From positions 1-64,000 of the forward strand of contig NZ_FMCW01000007.1 in NCBI RefSeq assembly GCF_900091595.1: a stretch of 64,000 nucleotides of DNA. The letters run 5' to 3'. Positions 25,971 to 34,772 of this stretch are shown here, piece after piece. The notes beneath the pieces were generated by a model that saw nothing but the letters and a program-made list of their open reading frames with translations, ran no database searches and was not told where the DNA came from. The position numbers and the translations under genes are program-made. Source of the stretch: Micromonospora haikouensis. Lineage in GTDB: Bacteria > Actinomycetota > Actinomycetes > Mycobacteriales > Micromonosporaceae. Positions within the stretch are counted from its first letter, which is position 1. Every line of letters starts with the position of its first letter.

Positions 25971-27688
25971 CCGGCCTCCCCGTCCGCGCGGAAGACCGCC
26001 CGGTACGCCGGGTCCGCCCAGAGCCGGGCGTGCGGGGCGACGGCGCGCAGCCGGCCGCCGTCGAGCCACACCACCAGGTCGGCCGCCGCCGCCGTGGCGG
26101 CCCGGTGGGTGACCACGATGCGGGTACGCCCGCCCGGCCGCCCCGTCACCGCCCGGGAGATCCGGTGCTCGGTGACGGTGTCCAGGCTGGACGTGGCGTC
26201 GTCGAGGATCAGCAGCCGCCGCGCCCCGGCGAACGCCCGGGCCAGCCCGAGGCGCTGCGCCTCGCCGCCGGAGAACGGCGCGTCGGCCAGCGGGGTGCGG
26301 AAGCCCTGCGGCAGCCGGGCGACGACGTCGTCCACGGCCGCCGCCTCGGCGGCCCGCCGCACGGCGACCGTCGCGGGGGAGCCGTCGGCCGGGGGCGCGG
26401 CCTGCTGCGGGGGCAGCGCCAGACCGACCGCGTCGTGCACGGTCGCGCCGACCAGGGCGGGCCGGTCGAAGGCGTACCCGACGGCGCGGCGCAGCTCGGC
26501 CGGGTCGAGCCGGGGCAGCGGCACCCCGTCGAGCCGCACCTGACCGGCGTCGGGGTCGTGCAGCCGGCCGGCGACGGCGGCGAGGGTGGACTTGCCGGCG
26601 CCGGAGGGGCCGACCACCGCCACCGTCGCGCCGGCCGGGACGCTCAGGTCGACGCCGTCGAGGACGGGCCGGCCGTCGTCGCCGCGCACGGTCACGCCGT
26701 GCAGCCGCAGCGCCCCCGCGCCCGGCGGCAGCGGGGCGTCGCCGTCGGCCGGTGCCGGCAGGGCCAGCAGCTCGCCGACCCGGGCGGCCCCGGAGCGGCT
26801 GCGCACGAGCCGGTTCAGGGTGGCCAGCACCGCGCCCAGCCCCGCCCCGGTCGCCGCGTAACGGACCGCCGAGACGAGCTGACCGGGGGTGAGCCAGCCG
26901 ACGGTCAGGGCGTACCCGCCGACGGCGACCACGGCCAGTTGCAGCAGCGGCGCCACGGCGGCCGTGCGGGCGCTGGCCCGGGCCAGCAGCTCCCAGCCGC
27001 GCCGGCCGTGCCCGCCCAGCTCCGGCAGGGCCGCGAGCACCCGGGCCTGCTCCCGCCGCCGGGTCCCGGCGGCGGCGATGGTCCGCGCGCCCGCGAGGGA
27101 CTCCAGCAGCCGGCCGGCGATCCGGTTCAGGGCCTTCTGGTAGCCGGCGGTGGCCGCCGACGCGTCGGTGACGAACGCGCGCATCAGGCCGGCGAGCAGC
27201 AGGAGGCCGGCGAGCAGGGTCACCCCCAGCGCCGGCTCGATCAGGGTGAGCGCGACGACGCTGCCCAGCGGGGGCAGCAGCGCGATCGCGCCCAGCACGA
27301 CGGTGTTGCCGGCCTGGCCGGCGTCGGCGGCCTGCCCGACCAGCCGGCCCACCAGGTCGCCGACCGGATACCGGCGGGCGGCGCGCACGTCGAGGGCGAA
27401 CAGGTGCCGCAGCAGCCGGCCGCGCAGCCGGGCGGTGGCACGGGCGGCGCCGTAGCCGGCGGCCAGGTCACCGAGGGTGTCGGTGGTGACGAGCACGGCG
27501 ACCAGGGCGCAGACGGCCACCGGCCACCAGCGGCTGCCGCCGGTCAGGGCGGCGTCGACGGCGAGGCCGAGCGCCGCCGGCAGCAGCAGCTCGGCGACGG
27601 TGCCGGTCAGGGTGACCGCGCCCAGCGCCCAGGCCCACGCCCCGGCGTCGCGGGCGGCCTGGCGGAACGGCCCGTCGTCCCTGCGCAT
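25967..27688 (-). CDS. Fused ABC transporter (permease + ATPase), RamA-like
   Basis: 573 residues; the ATG at 27688 has GAGG seven bases upstream. It has about six membrane helices (first VTLTGTVAELLLPAALGLAV), then Walker A GPSGAGKST, signature FSGGEAQRLGLARAF, Walker B LLILDDATSSLD and H-loop VVTHR. In Walker B the usual catalytic Glu is Asp (DD), so this half-site may be weak, as in many heterodimeric exporters. It follows the two lanthipeptide precursor genes by 77 bases. There is no N-terminal peptidase domain, so leader removal must be done by another protein, as for SapB. Confidence 0.87.
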   Translation of the reverse strand: MRRDDGPFRQAARDAGAWAWALGAVTLTGTVAELLLPAALGLAVDAALTGGSRWWPVAVCALVAVLVTTDTLGDLAAGYGAARATARLRGRLLRHLFALDVRAARRYPVGDLVGRLVGQAADAGQAGNTVVLGAIALLPPLGSVVALTLIEPALGVTLLAGLLLLAGLMRAFVTDASAATAGYQKALNRIAGRLLESLAGARTIAAAGTRRREQARVLAALPELGGHGRRGWELLARASARTAAVAPLLQLAVVAVGGYALTVGWLTPGQLVSAVRYAATGAGLGAVLATLNRLVRSRSGAARVGELLALPAPADGDAPLPPGAGALRLHGVTVRGDDGRPVLDGVDLSVPAGATVAVVGPSGAGKSTLAAVAGRLHDPDAGQVRLDGVPLPRLDPAELRRAVGYAFDRPALVGATVHDAVGLALPPQQAAPPADGSPATVAVRRAAEAAAVDDVVARLPQGFRTPLADAPFSGGEAQRLGLARAFAGARRLLILDDATSSLDTVTEHRISRAVTGRPGGRTRIVVTHRAATAAAADLVVWLDGGRLRAVAPHARLWADPAYRAVFRADGEAG

Positions 27689-27765
27689 CGGCGCCTCCCC
27701 GTGGAACGGCGGGCGGCCCCGGGTGGACACGTCTGTCCACCCGGGGCGCCGCGGAACGGTCTGGG

Positions 27766-27885
27766 TCAGTTGCAGGTGGTGACGGAGAGACCGCTGTCGC
27801 CGCAGAGCAGCAGGCTCGCGCTGGAGCCGCCGCCGGTGCGGTCGGCCGGGGCCATCTCGAGGCCCTGCAGGTCGAGGAGCGCCAT
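27766..27885 (-). CDS. Class III lanthipeptide precursor, SapB-like (second copy)
   Basis: 39 residues from the ATG at 27885, with AAGGA about 11 bases upstream. The leader begins MALLDLQGLEM, with the LLDLQ-type helix read by class III synthetases. The core region RTGGGSSASLLLCGDSGLS then VTTCN carries two S-x2-S-x3-C units (SSASLLLC and SGLSVTTC), each able to form a lanthionine ring with a dehydrated residue. It matches SapB almost residue for residue. It is nearly identical to the next gene upstream, 159 bases away, and lies inside the ramC-to-ramA operon order. Confidence 0.93.
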   Translation of the reverse strand: MALLDLQGLEMAPADRTGGGSSASLLLCGDSGLSVTTCN

Positions 27886-27924
27886 GTCGATCAGTCCTTT
27901 CGAAGGTGGTGCGGTGGATGGGGG

Positions 27925-28044
27925 TCAGTTGCAGGTGGTGACGGAGAGACCGCTGTCGCCGCAGAGCAGCAGGCTCGCCCTGGAGTCGCCGCTGGTGCGG
28001 TCGGCCGGGGCCAGCTCGAGGCCCTGGAGGTCCAGGAGTGCCAT
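27925..28044 (-). CDS. Class III lanthipeptide precursor, SapB-like (first copy)
   Basis: 39 residues from the ATG at 28044, with a strong GGAGGAGG site about nine bases upstream and its start only seven bases after the synthetase stop. The leader begins MALLDLQGLEL. The core has the two ring-forming units SRASLLLC and SGLSVTTC, ending CN. Compared with the second copy it differs at a handful of residues just before the first ring (SGDSRAS against GGGSSAS) and at one leader position. Its SRASLLLCGDS is identical to the SapB core. The product should be a morphogenetic surfactant peptide that helps aerial hyphae rise. Confidence 0.94.
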   Translation of the reverse strand: MALLDLQGLELAPADRTSGDSRASLLLCGDSGLSVTTCN

Positions 28045-28050
28045 GTCGAA

Positions 28051-30693
28051 TCACCTCCTCCCGTCGGTTGGCGGGTCGTGGTCGCCCCCGGGGCTGCGGG
28101 GGAGTTCGGGCGCGCCGGCCAGCGGCGCGAGGAAGGGCAGGGTCGCCGGCTCGTCGTGCCGCGCGCAGGCCAGCGCGAGCAGCACCCCGGCGGCGCCGGT
28201 GCCCAGGTCCATGGAGAGGCGCAGCAGCTGCTCGCCGGGGAAGGCGGTCCCGCCGCCGTACGGCAGGGCGTGCCAGCCGAGCCGGCGCAGCTGCGTGTCC
28301 AGCTCCCGGCGGCTGTCTGGTTCGCCGAGCGTGGCCAGGTACGCGATGATCCCGGCCCGCCCGGCGAAGAGGCCGGACTGGGCGTAGAACGGGGACCGGG
28401 CGGCCCGGCGTGCCCCGGCGCTGGCCTCGGCGAAGCGCTCGTCGGCGCGGTGGCGCAGGTACTGGTCGAGGACCAGGCCGATGCCGACGCCGCCCTGCCC
28501 GAGGTACGGCATGGTGCGCCAGCCCTCGTTGACCTCCAGCGCCCCGTTCGGCCGGACCACGCACCGGCGCAGGTCCTGCCGCAGCGCGGTGGCGGCGTGC
28601 TCCAGCAGCGCCGGGTCGCCGGTCAGCTCGTGCATCCGCACCAGCAGCAGCGCCGCCCCGGTGCGCCCGCGCAGCAGCCCCGCGTACGGGTGCCGGCCGC
28701 CGCTGATGTCCGGGCCGGGGTCGTCGGCGAGCCGGTCGAGCACGGCGGCGGTGATCTCGTCGGCGGCGTCGCGCAGCGCGGTCTCCCCGGTGCGCCCGGC
28801 CAGCTCGGCGAGGTTCAGGGCGATGCCGGACAAGCCGTTGGCCAGGCTCAGGTCCAGCTCGGTCCACGGCTGGCGCAGGCAGACGTCGAGGACGTCGAGG
28901 GCGTCGGTGCGGCGGCCCAGGTGTTCCAGCGCGTACGCCACCCCGTGCAGGCCGTCGTAGAAGCCGATCCGGGTGCCCGACGCGGGGGCGGTGGCCCGCC
29001 GCGCGAGCCACTGTTCGTGCTCGGGGAACCGGCCCGCGCCGCTGACGGCGAGGGCGTGCAGCACCCCGGCCGCGCCGTGGGCCAGGTTGAGCCCGCCGCT
29101 GCGGAACTGCTCGATGTCGCCGGGGAAGAGCCGGTCGTCGCGGTGCGGTGTGGCGCTGGCGAGGATCGCGGTGGTGATCCGTCGGCGCGTGCCGGGCCAG
29201 TCGCCGGTCGCGTCGAAGGCGTCGTCGCCGCCCGCCTGTGCGCGACTGGTCACGGTGTCCCCGTCGCCGCCAGCGTTCTCGCGTCGGCCGGCGCCGGTGA
29301 TCTCGGCGACCGCCTCGGCCAGCCACGCGCGGGGCACCGGGAAGCTCTCGGCGACGACGTCGGCGAGCTGGGCGGCCTTGTCCGGGGCGAGCCGGACGAG
29401 CTGGGTCAGCGGGAGGAACAGCGCCAGGCGCAGGCAGGCCAGCGCGTACCGGTCGACGGCGGTGCCGGTCCGGTCGTTCGGCGCGGCGAACCCCTGGTTG
29501 CGCAGGCCCGGGCGGCGGTGCCCCTCGATCGGGGCGGCCACCTCGAAGTCGACCAGGGCCACCCGGTCGTCGGGGCGGACCATGATGTTGAACAGGTGCA
29601 GGTCGCCGTAGACGAGGCCGCGCTCGTGGATCGCGGCGACGATCGCCTCGACCTGCGCCAGGACGTCGCGCGCCCAGCGGGCGTACTCGGCCCGGTCGGC
29701 GTCGGTGGCGTCGGCGTCGATCAGCGGGTACTTCTCGACGACCACCTTGTTTAGCGACCGGCCCTCGACGAACTCCAGGGCCAGGAACCGGTGGTCGCCG
29801 ATGGCGAACTCGTCGTGCACGGCGGGCACCTGGGGCAGGTCGGCGAGCCGGCGCAGCGCGGCGGCCTCCCGGGCCAGCCGGGCCACCGCGTCGACGCCGT
29901 CGGCGTCGAGGCCGGCGTGCGGGCGGGCCTCCTTGAGCACCACCTGGACGTCGGTGCGCAGGTCCCGGCCCACGTACAGGCCGCCGCCGTTGGAGAAGTG
30001 GATGACCTTCTCGATCTTGTACGGCACCTCGGTGGTGCTGGTGGCGTTGCGGGCGGCCAGGTGCGGGGCCAGGAAGTCCGGCAGAGTCACCCACTCCGGC
30101 AGGTGGAACACCGGGTCGCGGCGGTCGGGCACCAGCGTGCCGGCGGCGTCGGCGATCGCGGGGACGACCTGGCCGTCCGGGGAGAGGCAGTAGCGGCGGG
30201 CGAATCCGCCGTAGCGCACGTGCACCGGCCCGGCGCCGTAGCGCAGGTCGCTGAGGATGTACGGCCCGGCCTCGCCGGCGAGCAGCGCGTCGAGCTCCTT
30301 GCAGGCCAGCTCCAGCTCGGCGGTGTCGTGCGGGTAGATGGTGACGAACTTGCCGCTGGCCGACCGCGACGCGTACTTCGAGTTGCGCAGCAGCAGGGTG
30401 CGCGGCCCGCGCAGGAACTTGAACGACAGCCCGCGCGGCACGCAGTAGTCCCACACCGCGTCGAGGACCCGCTCGGCGTTGTCGAGGGTCGCCGACACGT
30501 GGATCTTCCAGCCCTGCTGGGGCAGCGAGCCGCCCTCCGGCGCGTGGATCAGCCAGTCGTCGAGCGGCTCTCGACGCCAGCCGGCCGGCAGGTCCCGCTC
30601 GGCGGCGGCGAACGCCGGCTGCGCGACCGCGCTGCCCAGCGAGTCGTAGAAGAGCCGGTCCGCGGCGCAGTAGTTGTCGTAGCGCTCGTCCAC
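28051..30693 (-). CDS. Class III lanthionine synthetase (RamC/LanKC-like)
   Basis: 880 residues from the ATG at 30693. Three parts as in RamC: an N-terminal lyase-like region (residues 1-200), a Ser/Thr-kinase-like domain (about 225-450) with GLYVGRDLRTDVQVVLKEARP, catalytic loop LVYGDLHLFNIMV and metal-binding VALVDFEVA, and a C-terminal LanC-like cyclase from about 510 (GFYDGLHGVAYALEHLG, LSLANGLSGIALNLAELA, LFAGRAGIIAYL). The cyclase lacks the Cys-Cys-His zinc ligands of LanC, as expected for class III. It would phosphorylate, dehydrate and cyclise the two downstream precursors. It is the first gene of the operon; a regulatory palindrome pair lies upstream. Confidence 0.93.
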   Translation of the reverse strand: MDERYDNYCAADRLFYDSLGSAVAQPAFAAAERDLPAGWRREPLDDWLIHAPEGGSLPQQGWKIHVSATLDNAERVLDAVWDYCVPRGLSFKFLRGPRTLLLRNSKYASRSASGKFVTIYPHDTAELELACKELDALLAGEAGPYILSDLRYGAGPVHVRYGGFARRYCLSPDGQVVPAIADAAGTLVPDRRDPVFHLPEWVTLPDFLAPHLAARNATSTTEVPYKIEKVIHFSNGGGLYVGRDLRTDVQVVLKEARPHAGLDADGVDAVARLAREAAALRRLADLPQVPAVHDEFAIGDHRFLALEFVEGRSLNKVVVEKYPLIDADATDADRAEYARWARDVLAQVEAIVAAIHERGLVYGDLHLFNIMVRPDDRVALVDFEVAAPIEGHRRPGLRNQGFAAPNDRTGTAVDRYALACLRLALFLPLTQLVRLAPDKAAQLADVVAESFPVPRAWLAEAVAEITGAGRRENAGGDGDTVTSRAQAGGDDAFDATGDWPGTRRRITTAILASATPHRDDRLFPGDIEQFRSGGLNLAHGAAGVLHALAVSGAGRFPEHEQWLARRATAPASGTRIGFYDGLHGVAYALEHLGRRTDALDVLDVCLRQPWTELDLSLANGLSGIALNLAELAGRTGETALRDAADEITAAVLDRLADDPGPDISGGRHPYAGLLRGRTGAALLLVRMHELTGDPALLEHAATALRQDLRRCVVRPNGALEVNEGWRTMPYLGQGGVGIGLVLDQYLRHRADERFAEASAGARRAARSPFYAQSGLFAGRAGIIAYLATLGEPDSRRELDTQLRRLGWHALPYGGGTAFPGEQLLRLSMDLGTGAAGVLLALACARHDEPATLPFLAPLAGAPELPRSPGGDHDPPTDGRR

Positions 30694-30783
30694 CGTGACC
30701 CCCTCCGCGATCTCGGCCGGTTCCGTTGCCCGGCGACGGATATGAGTCTCGTGGACCGGACCCGTCCGCCCCCAGTGCAGTTA

Positions 30784-30830
30784 GTCATGACCGTGGATGC
30801 GGGCCGCACGGCCCGCGATGACAAAAGTCA
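30784..30830 (-). promoter_or_regulatory. Paired GTCA palindromes and hairpin upstream of the lanthipeptide operon
   Basis: GTCATGAC (30784-30791) is a perfect palindrome and TGAC-AAAA-GTCA (30819-30830) an inverted repeat of the same half-site, 39 bases apart between centres. Between them is a GC hairpin (30799-30805 with 30810-30816). They lie 90-140 bases before the synthetase start. They are candidate binding sites for a RamR-like dimer; the assignment is inference. Confidence 0.4.
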
Positions 30831-30858
30831 CCGGCGACCCGTGCCGCCTCGAAAGAAA

Positions 30859-30893
30859 GAACCGGCCGACGCCGCGGGGGCGTCGGCCGGTTC
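30859..30893 (-). terminator. Terminator of the glucose-6-phosphate isomerase gene
   Basis: Fifteen-base perfect arms at 30859-30873 and 30879-30893 (GGCGTCGGCCGGTTC type) with a five-base loop lie 16 bases beyond the stop at 30910. On the minus strand the stem is followed by TCTTTCTTTCG, a T-rich tract. This is a classical factor-independent terminator and insulates the lanthipeptide operon. Confidence 0.85.
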
Positions 30894-30909
30894 CGGGACC
30901 GCGGGCCGG

Positions 30910-32547
30910 TCAGTCGGTGGCGTGCCGCTGCGCCCGGTAGCGGGCGATCAGGGCACGGGTCGACGAGTCCAACCCGGACAGGTCGGCGTCGTCGCCGGTG
31001 AGCAGCGGCGCGAGCTGGTTGGCCATCACCTTGCCCAGCTCCACCCCCCACTGGTCGAACGGGTTGATGTCCCAGATCGCGCCCTCGGTGAACACGATGT
31101 GCTCGTAGAGCGCGATGAGCTGGCCGAGCACCGCCGGGGTCAGCTCGGCGGCGACGATCGAGGTGGTCGGGTGGTTGCCCGGCATCACCTTGTGCTCCGC
31201 CAGTTCCGCCGGGGTGCCCTCGTCCTCCACCTGCTCCCGGGTGCGCCCGAACGCCAGCGCGGCGGTCTGCGCGAAGAAGTTCGACATGAACAGGTCGTGC
31301 ATGTCATCCAGGTCGTGCCGGGGCCGGCTGAACCCGATGAAGTCCGCCGGCACCAGCCGGGTCCCCTGGTGGATGAGCTGGTAGAAGGCGTGCTGACCGT
31401 TGGTGCCGGGCTCGCCCCAGAAGATCTCCCCGGTGTCGTACGACACGCGCGTGCCGTCCAGCGTCACCGACTTGCCGTTGCTCTCCATCGTCAGCTGCTG
31501 CAGGTACGCGGGGAACCGGTGCAGGTACTGCGAGTACGGCAGCACCGCGTGGGTCTGCGCGCCCAGGAAGTTGGTGTACCACACGTTGAGCAGCCCGAGC
31601 AGCGCCGGCACGTTGCGCTCCACCGGCGTGGTGCGGAAGTGCTCGTCGACGGCGTGGTAGCCGGCCAGCAGCTCCCGGAACCGCGCCGGCCCCACCGCCA
31701 GCATCACCGACAGCCCGACGGCCGAGGGCAGCGAGTAGCGTCCGCCCACCCAGTCCCAGAAGCCGAACATGTTCGCCGGGTCGATGCCGAAGTCGCGGAC
31801 CCGCTGCTCGTTGGTGCTGACCGCGACGAAGTGCCGGGCCACCGCCGAGGCGTCGCCGCCCAGGCCGGCGAGCAGCCAGTCGCGGGCCTGCCGCGCGTTG
31901 GCCAGGGTCTCCTGGGTGGAGAACGTCTTCGACACCACCACGAACAGGGTGCTCGCCGGGTCCAGGTCGGCCGTCGCCTCGGCGATGTCGGTGGGGTCGA
32001 TGTTGGAGACGAACCGGCAGGTGATCCCCGCGTCCCGGTACGCCTTCAGCGCCTCGTACGCCATCACCGGCCCGAGGTCGGAGCCGCCGATGCCGATGTT
32101 GACCACCGTGCGGATCCGCTCACCGGTGTGCCCGACCCACTCGCCGGAGCGGACCCGGTCGGCGAACGCCGCCATCCGGTCCAGCACCGCGTGCACGTCG
32201 GCCACCACGTCGCGGCCGTCCACGGTCAGCGCCGCGCCCGCCGGAGCGCGCAGCGCGGTGTGCAGCACCGCCCGGTCCTCCGTGGTGTTGATGTGCTCCC
32301 CGGCGAACATGGCCGCGATCCGGTCGGTCAGCCTTGCCCGCCGCGCCAGGGCGGCGAGCAGGGTCAACGTCTCGTCGGTCACCAGGTTCTTGCTGTAGTC
32401 GACGTGCAGGTCCGCCAGCTCGCCGGCCAACCGCTCACCGCGGTCCGGGTCGGCGGCGAACAGGTCGCGCAGGTGCGCGTTCCGCAGCTTCTCCGCGTGC
32501 GCCGCCAGCGCCCGCCACTCGTCGGTGGTGGTGATCTCCTCGGCCAT
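30910..32547 (-). CDS. pgi: Glucose-6-phosphate isomerase
   Basis: 545 residues, the normal length of the long bacterial form. The ATG at 32547 has GGAG five bases upstream. Family signatures: [20 protein letters not shown] for the phosphate site, [16 protein letters not shown], the catalytic glutamate region [27 protein letters not shown], and the C-terminal lysine in [13 protein letters not shown]. It interconverts glucose-6-phosphate and fructose-6-phosphate in glycolysis. It is a single housekeeping gene between two accessory loci and ends with a strong terminator. Confidence 0.97.
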   Translation of the reverse strand: MAEEITTTDEWRALAAHAEKLRNAHLRDLFAADPDRGERLAGELADLHVDYSKNLVTDETLTLLAALARRARLTDRIAAMFAGEHINTTEDRAVLHTALRAPAGAALTVDGRDVVADVHAVLDRMAAFADRVRSGEWVGHTGERIRTVVNIGIGGSDLGPVMAYEALKAYRDAGITCRFVSNIDPTDIAEATADLDPASTLFVVVSKTFSTQETLANARQARDWLLAGLGGDASAVARHFVAVSTNEQRVRDFGIDPANMFGFWDWVGGRYSLPSAVGLSVMLAVGPARFRELLAGYHAVDEHFRTTPVERNVPALLGLLNVWYTNFLGAQTHAVLPYSQYLHRFPAYLQQLTMESNGKSVTLDGTRVSYDTGEIFWGEPGTNGQHAFYQLIHQGTRLVPADFIGFSRPRHDLDDMHDLFMSNFFAQTAALAFGRTREQVEDEGTPAELAEHKVMPGNHPTTSIVAAELTPAVLGQLIALYEHIVFTEGAIWDINPFDQWGVELGKVMANQLAPLLTGDDADLSGLDSSTRALIARYRAQRHATD

Positions 32548-32856
32548 TCCGGCTCTCCTCCCGCACCTGCTCACAACCGTTGCGCGGCCGTAACCGTACC
32601 TGCGTGCGCCCGGCCGCCCGGGCCAGCCTGCCACCAGCCGGGACGTGTCGCACCCCCGGCGCGCGCATCGCCGCCGCCCGTCCGGCCCGGCGGCGAACCT
32701 GTCGTACCCCGGGGGCATGATCTTTCCCAGGACGGGCGCTGCGGGGCCCGGTTCCGGCGGGCCACCGTGCTCCGCCATTCCCCTGTCGTCGCGCGCCGGC
32801 CCACGGCCGGCGCCCCAGTCGGCGCGCCCGCGGGCGCACCGGTTACGGAGGTCGCA
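32548..32856. other. Divergent control region between pgi and the MoxR-VWA operon
   Basis: About 310 bases with no convincing gene. It is very GC-rich and has no clear -35/-10 pair. The only near-repeat I see is TGTCGCACCCCC (about 32646) against TGTCGTACCCCG (about 32700). It should hold the promoters of pgi (leftward) and of the five-gene SWIM to DUF5682 operon (rightward). Confidence 0.5.
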
Positions 32857-33363
32857 GTGCCCCAGACGCAGCACGCACCGTGGGAGCGGCGCAGCCTCGC
32901 GCCGGTGCTGCCCGCGGTGCGTCCCCGCAAGCTCGCGAAGGTCCCCTTCGTCGAGCTGGCGGACGGCCGGTTGCAGGGGGTGGTGTCCAGCGGCTCCGAC
33001 ATCGAGCGGGTCTACGTCTCCTCGATCGCCGCCGGCAGCCACGCCTTCCACTGCTCCACCAACAACAACCGGCCCTGCGGCGGCCTGCGCGGCGCGCCCT
33101 GCAAGCACCTGCACGCCCTGCTCGACGAGGCCGTCCTGCAGTACGGCGTCGCCCGCGTCGCCCGCTACCTGCGCATCGACGCGCCCGACGGGGCGCAGAC
33201 CGGCGGCGACCTGCTCTGGGGGATCGACGGCCACCACGAGCCCACCCCGGCGGCGGTCGTGTTCAGCCGGTTCCTGCGCCACCTGGCCTACCTGGAGCTG
33301 CCGGCGGCCGACGGGCCGCTGCCCGAGCTGCACTGGTTCCCGGCGACCGGGGCGGGCCGCTGA
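32857..33363 (+). CDS. SWIM-type zinc-finger protein, first gene of the MoxR-VWA operon
   Basis: 168 residues from the GTG at 32857, with GGAG six bases upstream. The zinc ligands are C66, C74, C82 and H84 ([10 protein letters not shown], then [13 protein letters not shown]), a SWIM-like Cx7Cx7CxH arrangement rather than the textbook CxCxnCxH. A beta-rich segment before it ([18 protein letters not shown]) matches the usual SWIM context. SWIM domains bind DNA or proteins. Its stop overlaps the next start (TGATG). In related operons a SWIM protein accompanies MoxR and VWA proteins, so it may provide target recognition. Confidence 0.75.
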   Translation: MPQTQHAPWERRSLAPVLPAVRPRKLAKVPFVELADGRLQGVVSSGSDIERVYVSSIAAGSHAFHCSTNNNRPCGGLRGAPCKHLHALLDEAVLQYGVARVARYLRIDAPDGAQTGGDLLWGIDGHHEPTPAAVVFSRFLRHLAYLELPAADGPLPELHWFPATGAGR

Positions 33364-34772
33364 TGCGCGGGGCCCAGCTCACCGCGCTGGTCGACGCCGC
33401 GCCGGCCGGCGTCGACGCGGCCCTCGACGTGGTCGCCGGCCTCGACGACGCCCTGGTCGCCGGCCTGGCCCGCCCCGGCGAGACGCAGCTCGCCGCGCTC
33501 GGCGACGTCGCCGCCGCCCTGGCGGTCACCCCGCTGGGCGGCCGGGTCGCCGAGGCGGTCGCGCAGGTCACCGCCGGGGCGCCCGCCGCCGAGCACCTCG
33601 CCGCCCTGGCCGGGGCCCGCGCCGCCCTGCTCGGCGCGGCCCACGACGCCCTGCTGGCCGCCGCCGACGCCGCGCTCGGCCGGGAGCGCGCCGCGCCGCC
33701 CGCCCCGGCGGCCGGTCCGCTGCCGGACGGGGCCGCCGCCCCGCTGGCCGCCGCCCGCTCCTGGCTGACCGAGCTGGCCATCACCGGCTGGCGCGGGGTC
33801 GGCCACGACCTGGCCGCGGCCGGGGGCCGGCCGGTCGAGGCGACCCTCGCCGTCGCGCCGCTGCGCCGCCTCGCCGTGCTCCTCGACGGCCTGGCCGGCG
33901 AGCTGGCCGCGTCCTGCCCGGTGGCCACCATGCCGGCGGTGCCGGCCCGGCGGTGGGCCGACCTGTGGGCCCGCGCCGTGCTGCTCGCCCAGGACACCGC
34001 GGGCGTGGCCGACCCGGCCGCCGTCGAGCGGGTCTCCGGCCGGCTGCTGGTGCTCGGCGTCGACGTGCACGAGCACGCCACCGCCGTCCAGGTGCAGGTG
34101 CACGGCGTCCTCGAACCGTCCGGCGGCGCCCCGGCGCGGCTGGTCCGCACCGCCGTCGCCGCGACGAAGGTCGACACGATCGTCGGCCCGGCGCTGTGGC
34201 GGCTGCTCGCCGACCACCCCGTCCTGCTGGCCGCGCTGGCCGAGCGCCGCGCCCTGGAGGTGACCGACCTGCCGCTGGCCGGCGGCGACCTGTGGTGGCG
34301 CGACGGGCAGGCCCGCGCCGGCGAGCCCGCCGACCCGTTCGCCACCGCCCGGGTGCTGCTGCCCGCCGCGCTGGCCGCGCCGACGCCGCCGCTGGACCGG
34401 CACCCCGTCGCCGTCGCCGAGCCGGTGCTGCTGGAGGGCTACGCGGTCGACACCACCGGCGACGACGTCCGGCTCACCGTCGACGGGGCGAGCATCGCGG
34501 TCGACATCGACCGGCTGCCGACCTGCGGCCCGCTCACCCCCGCCCTGGTCGCCGCCTCGACGGCCTGCCTGGGCCTGCTGCGCTGGGACGCCGGCCGGTG
34601 GACCGTGCAGCCGCTGGCCGTGCAGAGCACCGTCAAGCGGGCCACCGTCGCCGCGCACACCGGCGACTGGGCGCAGGGCCCCACCGACGCGAAGGTCGCC
34701 AAGGCCGAGGCGAAGGCCGGCGACTCCGTCGCCGTGCTGCGGGAACGCGCGGGACGGCTGCTGCGCCGATGA
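33363..34772 (+). CDS. Helical protein of the MoxR-VWA operon (possibly DUF5691-type)
   Basis: 469 residues from the ATG at 33363, which overlaps the preceding stop. It is Ala/Leu-rich and mostly helical at its start, suggesting HEAT-like repeats ([19 protein letters not shown], then [13 protein letters not shown]). The C-terminal third looks like a beta-containing domain ([20 protein letters not shown]) and ends with a basic helix ([18 protein letters not shown]). No catalytic motif is seen. In SWIM-MoxR-DUF5682 operons of other bacteria a DUF5691 protein occupies this place, and I suggest the same family on position only. It overlaps the VWA gene by four bases. Confidence 0.6.
   Translation: MRGAQLTALVDAAPAGVDAALDVVAGLDDALVAGLARPGETQLAALGDVAAALAVTPLGGRVAEAVAQVTAGAPAAEHLAALAGARAALLGAAHDALLAAADAALGRERAAPPAPAAGPLPDGAAAPLAAARSWLTELAITGWRGVGHDLAAAGGRPVEATLAVAPLRRLAVLLDGLAGELAASCPVATMPAVPARRWADLWARAVLLAQDTAGVADPAAVERVSGRLLVLGVDVHEHATAVQVQVHGVLEPSGGAPARLVRTAVAATKVDTIVGPALWRLLADHPVLLAALAERRALEVTDLPLAGGDLWWRDGQARAGEPADPFATARVLLPAALAAPTPPLDRHPVAVAEPVLLEGYAVDTTGDDVRLTVDGASIAVDIDRLPTCGPLTPALVAASTACLGLLRWDAGRWTVQPLAVQSTVKRATVAAHTGDWAQGPTDAKVAKAEAKAGDSVAVLRERAGRLLRR

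Noticed and set aside
25967..30454. Very long minus-strand open frame (about 1495 codons) across the lanthipeptide locus
   Set aside because: Only its end is a real gene (the RamA-like transporter, from ATG 27688). The rest is Arg/Pro-rich shadow of the synthetase gene and passes through both precursor genes.
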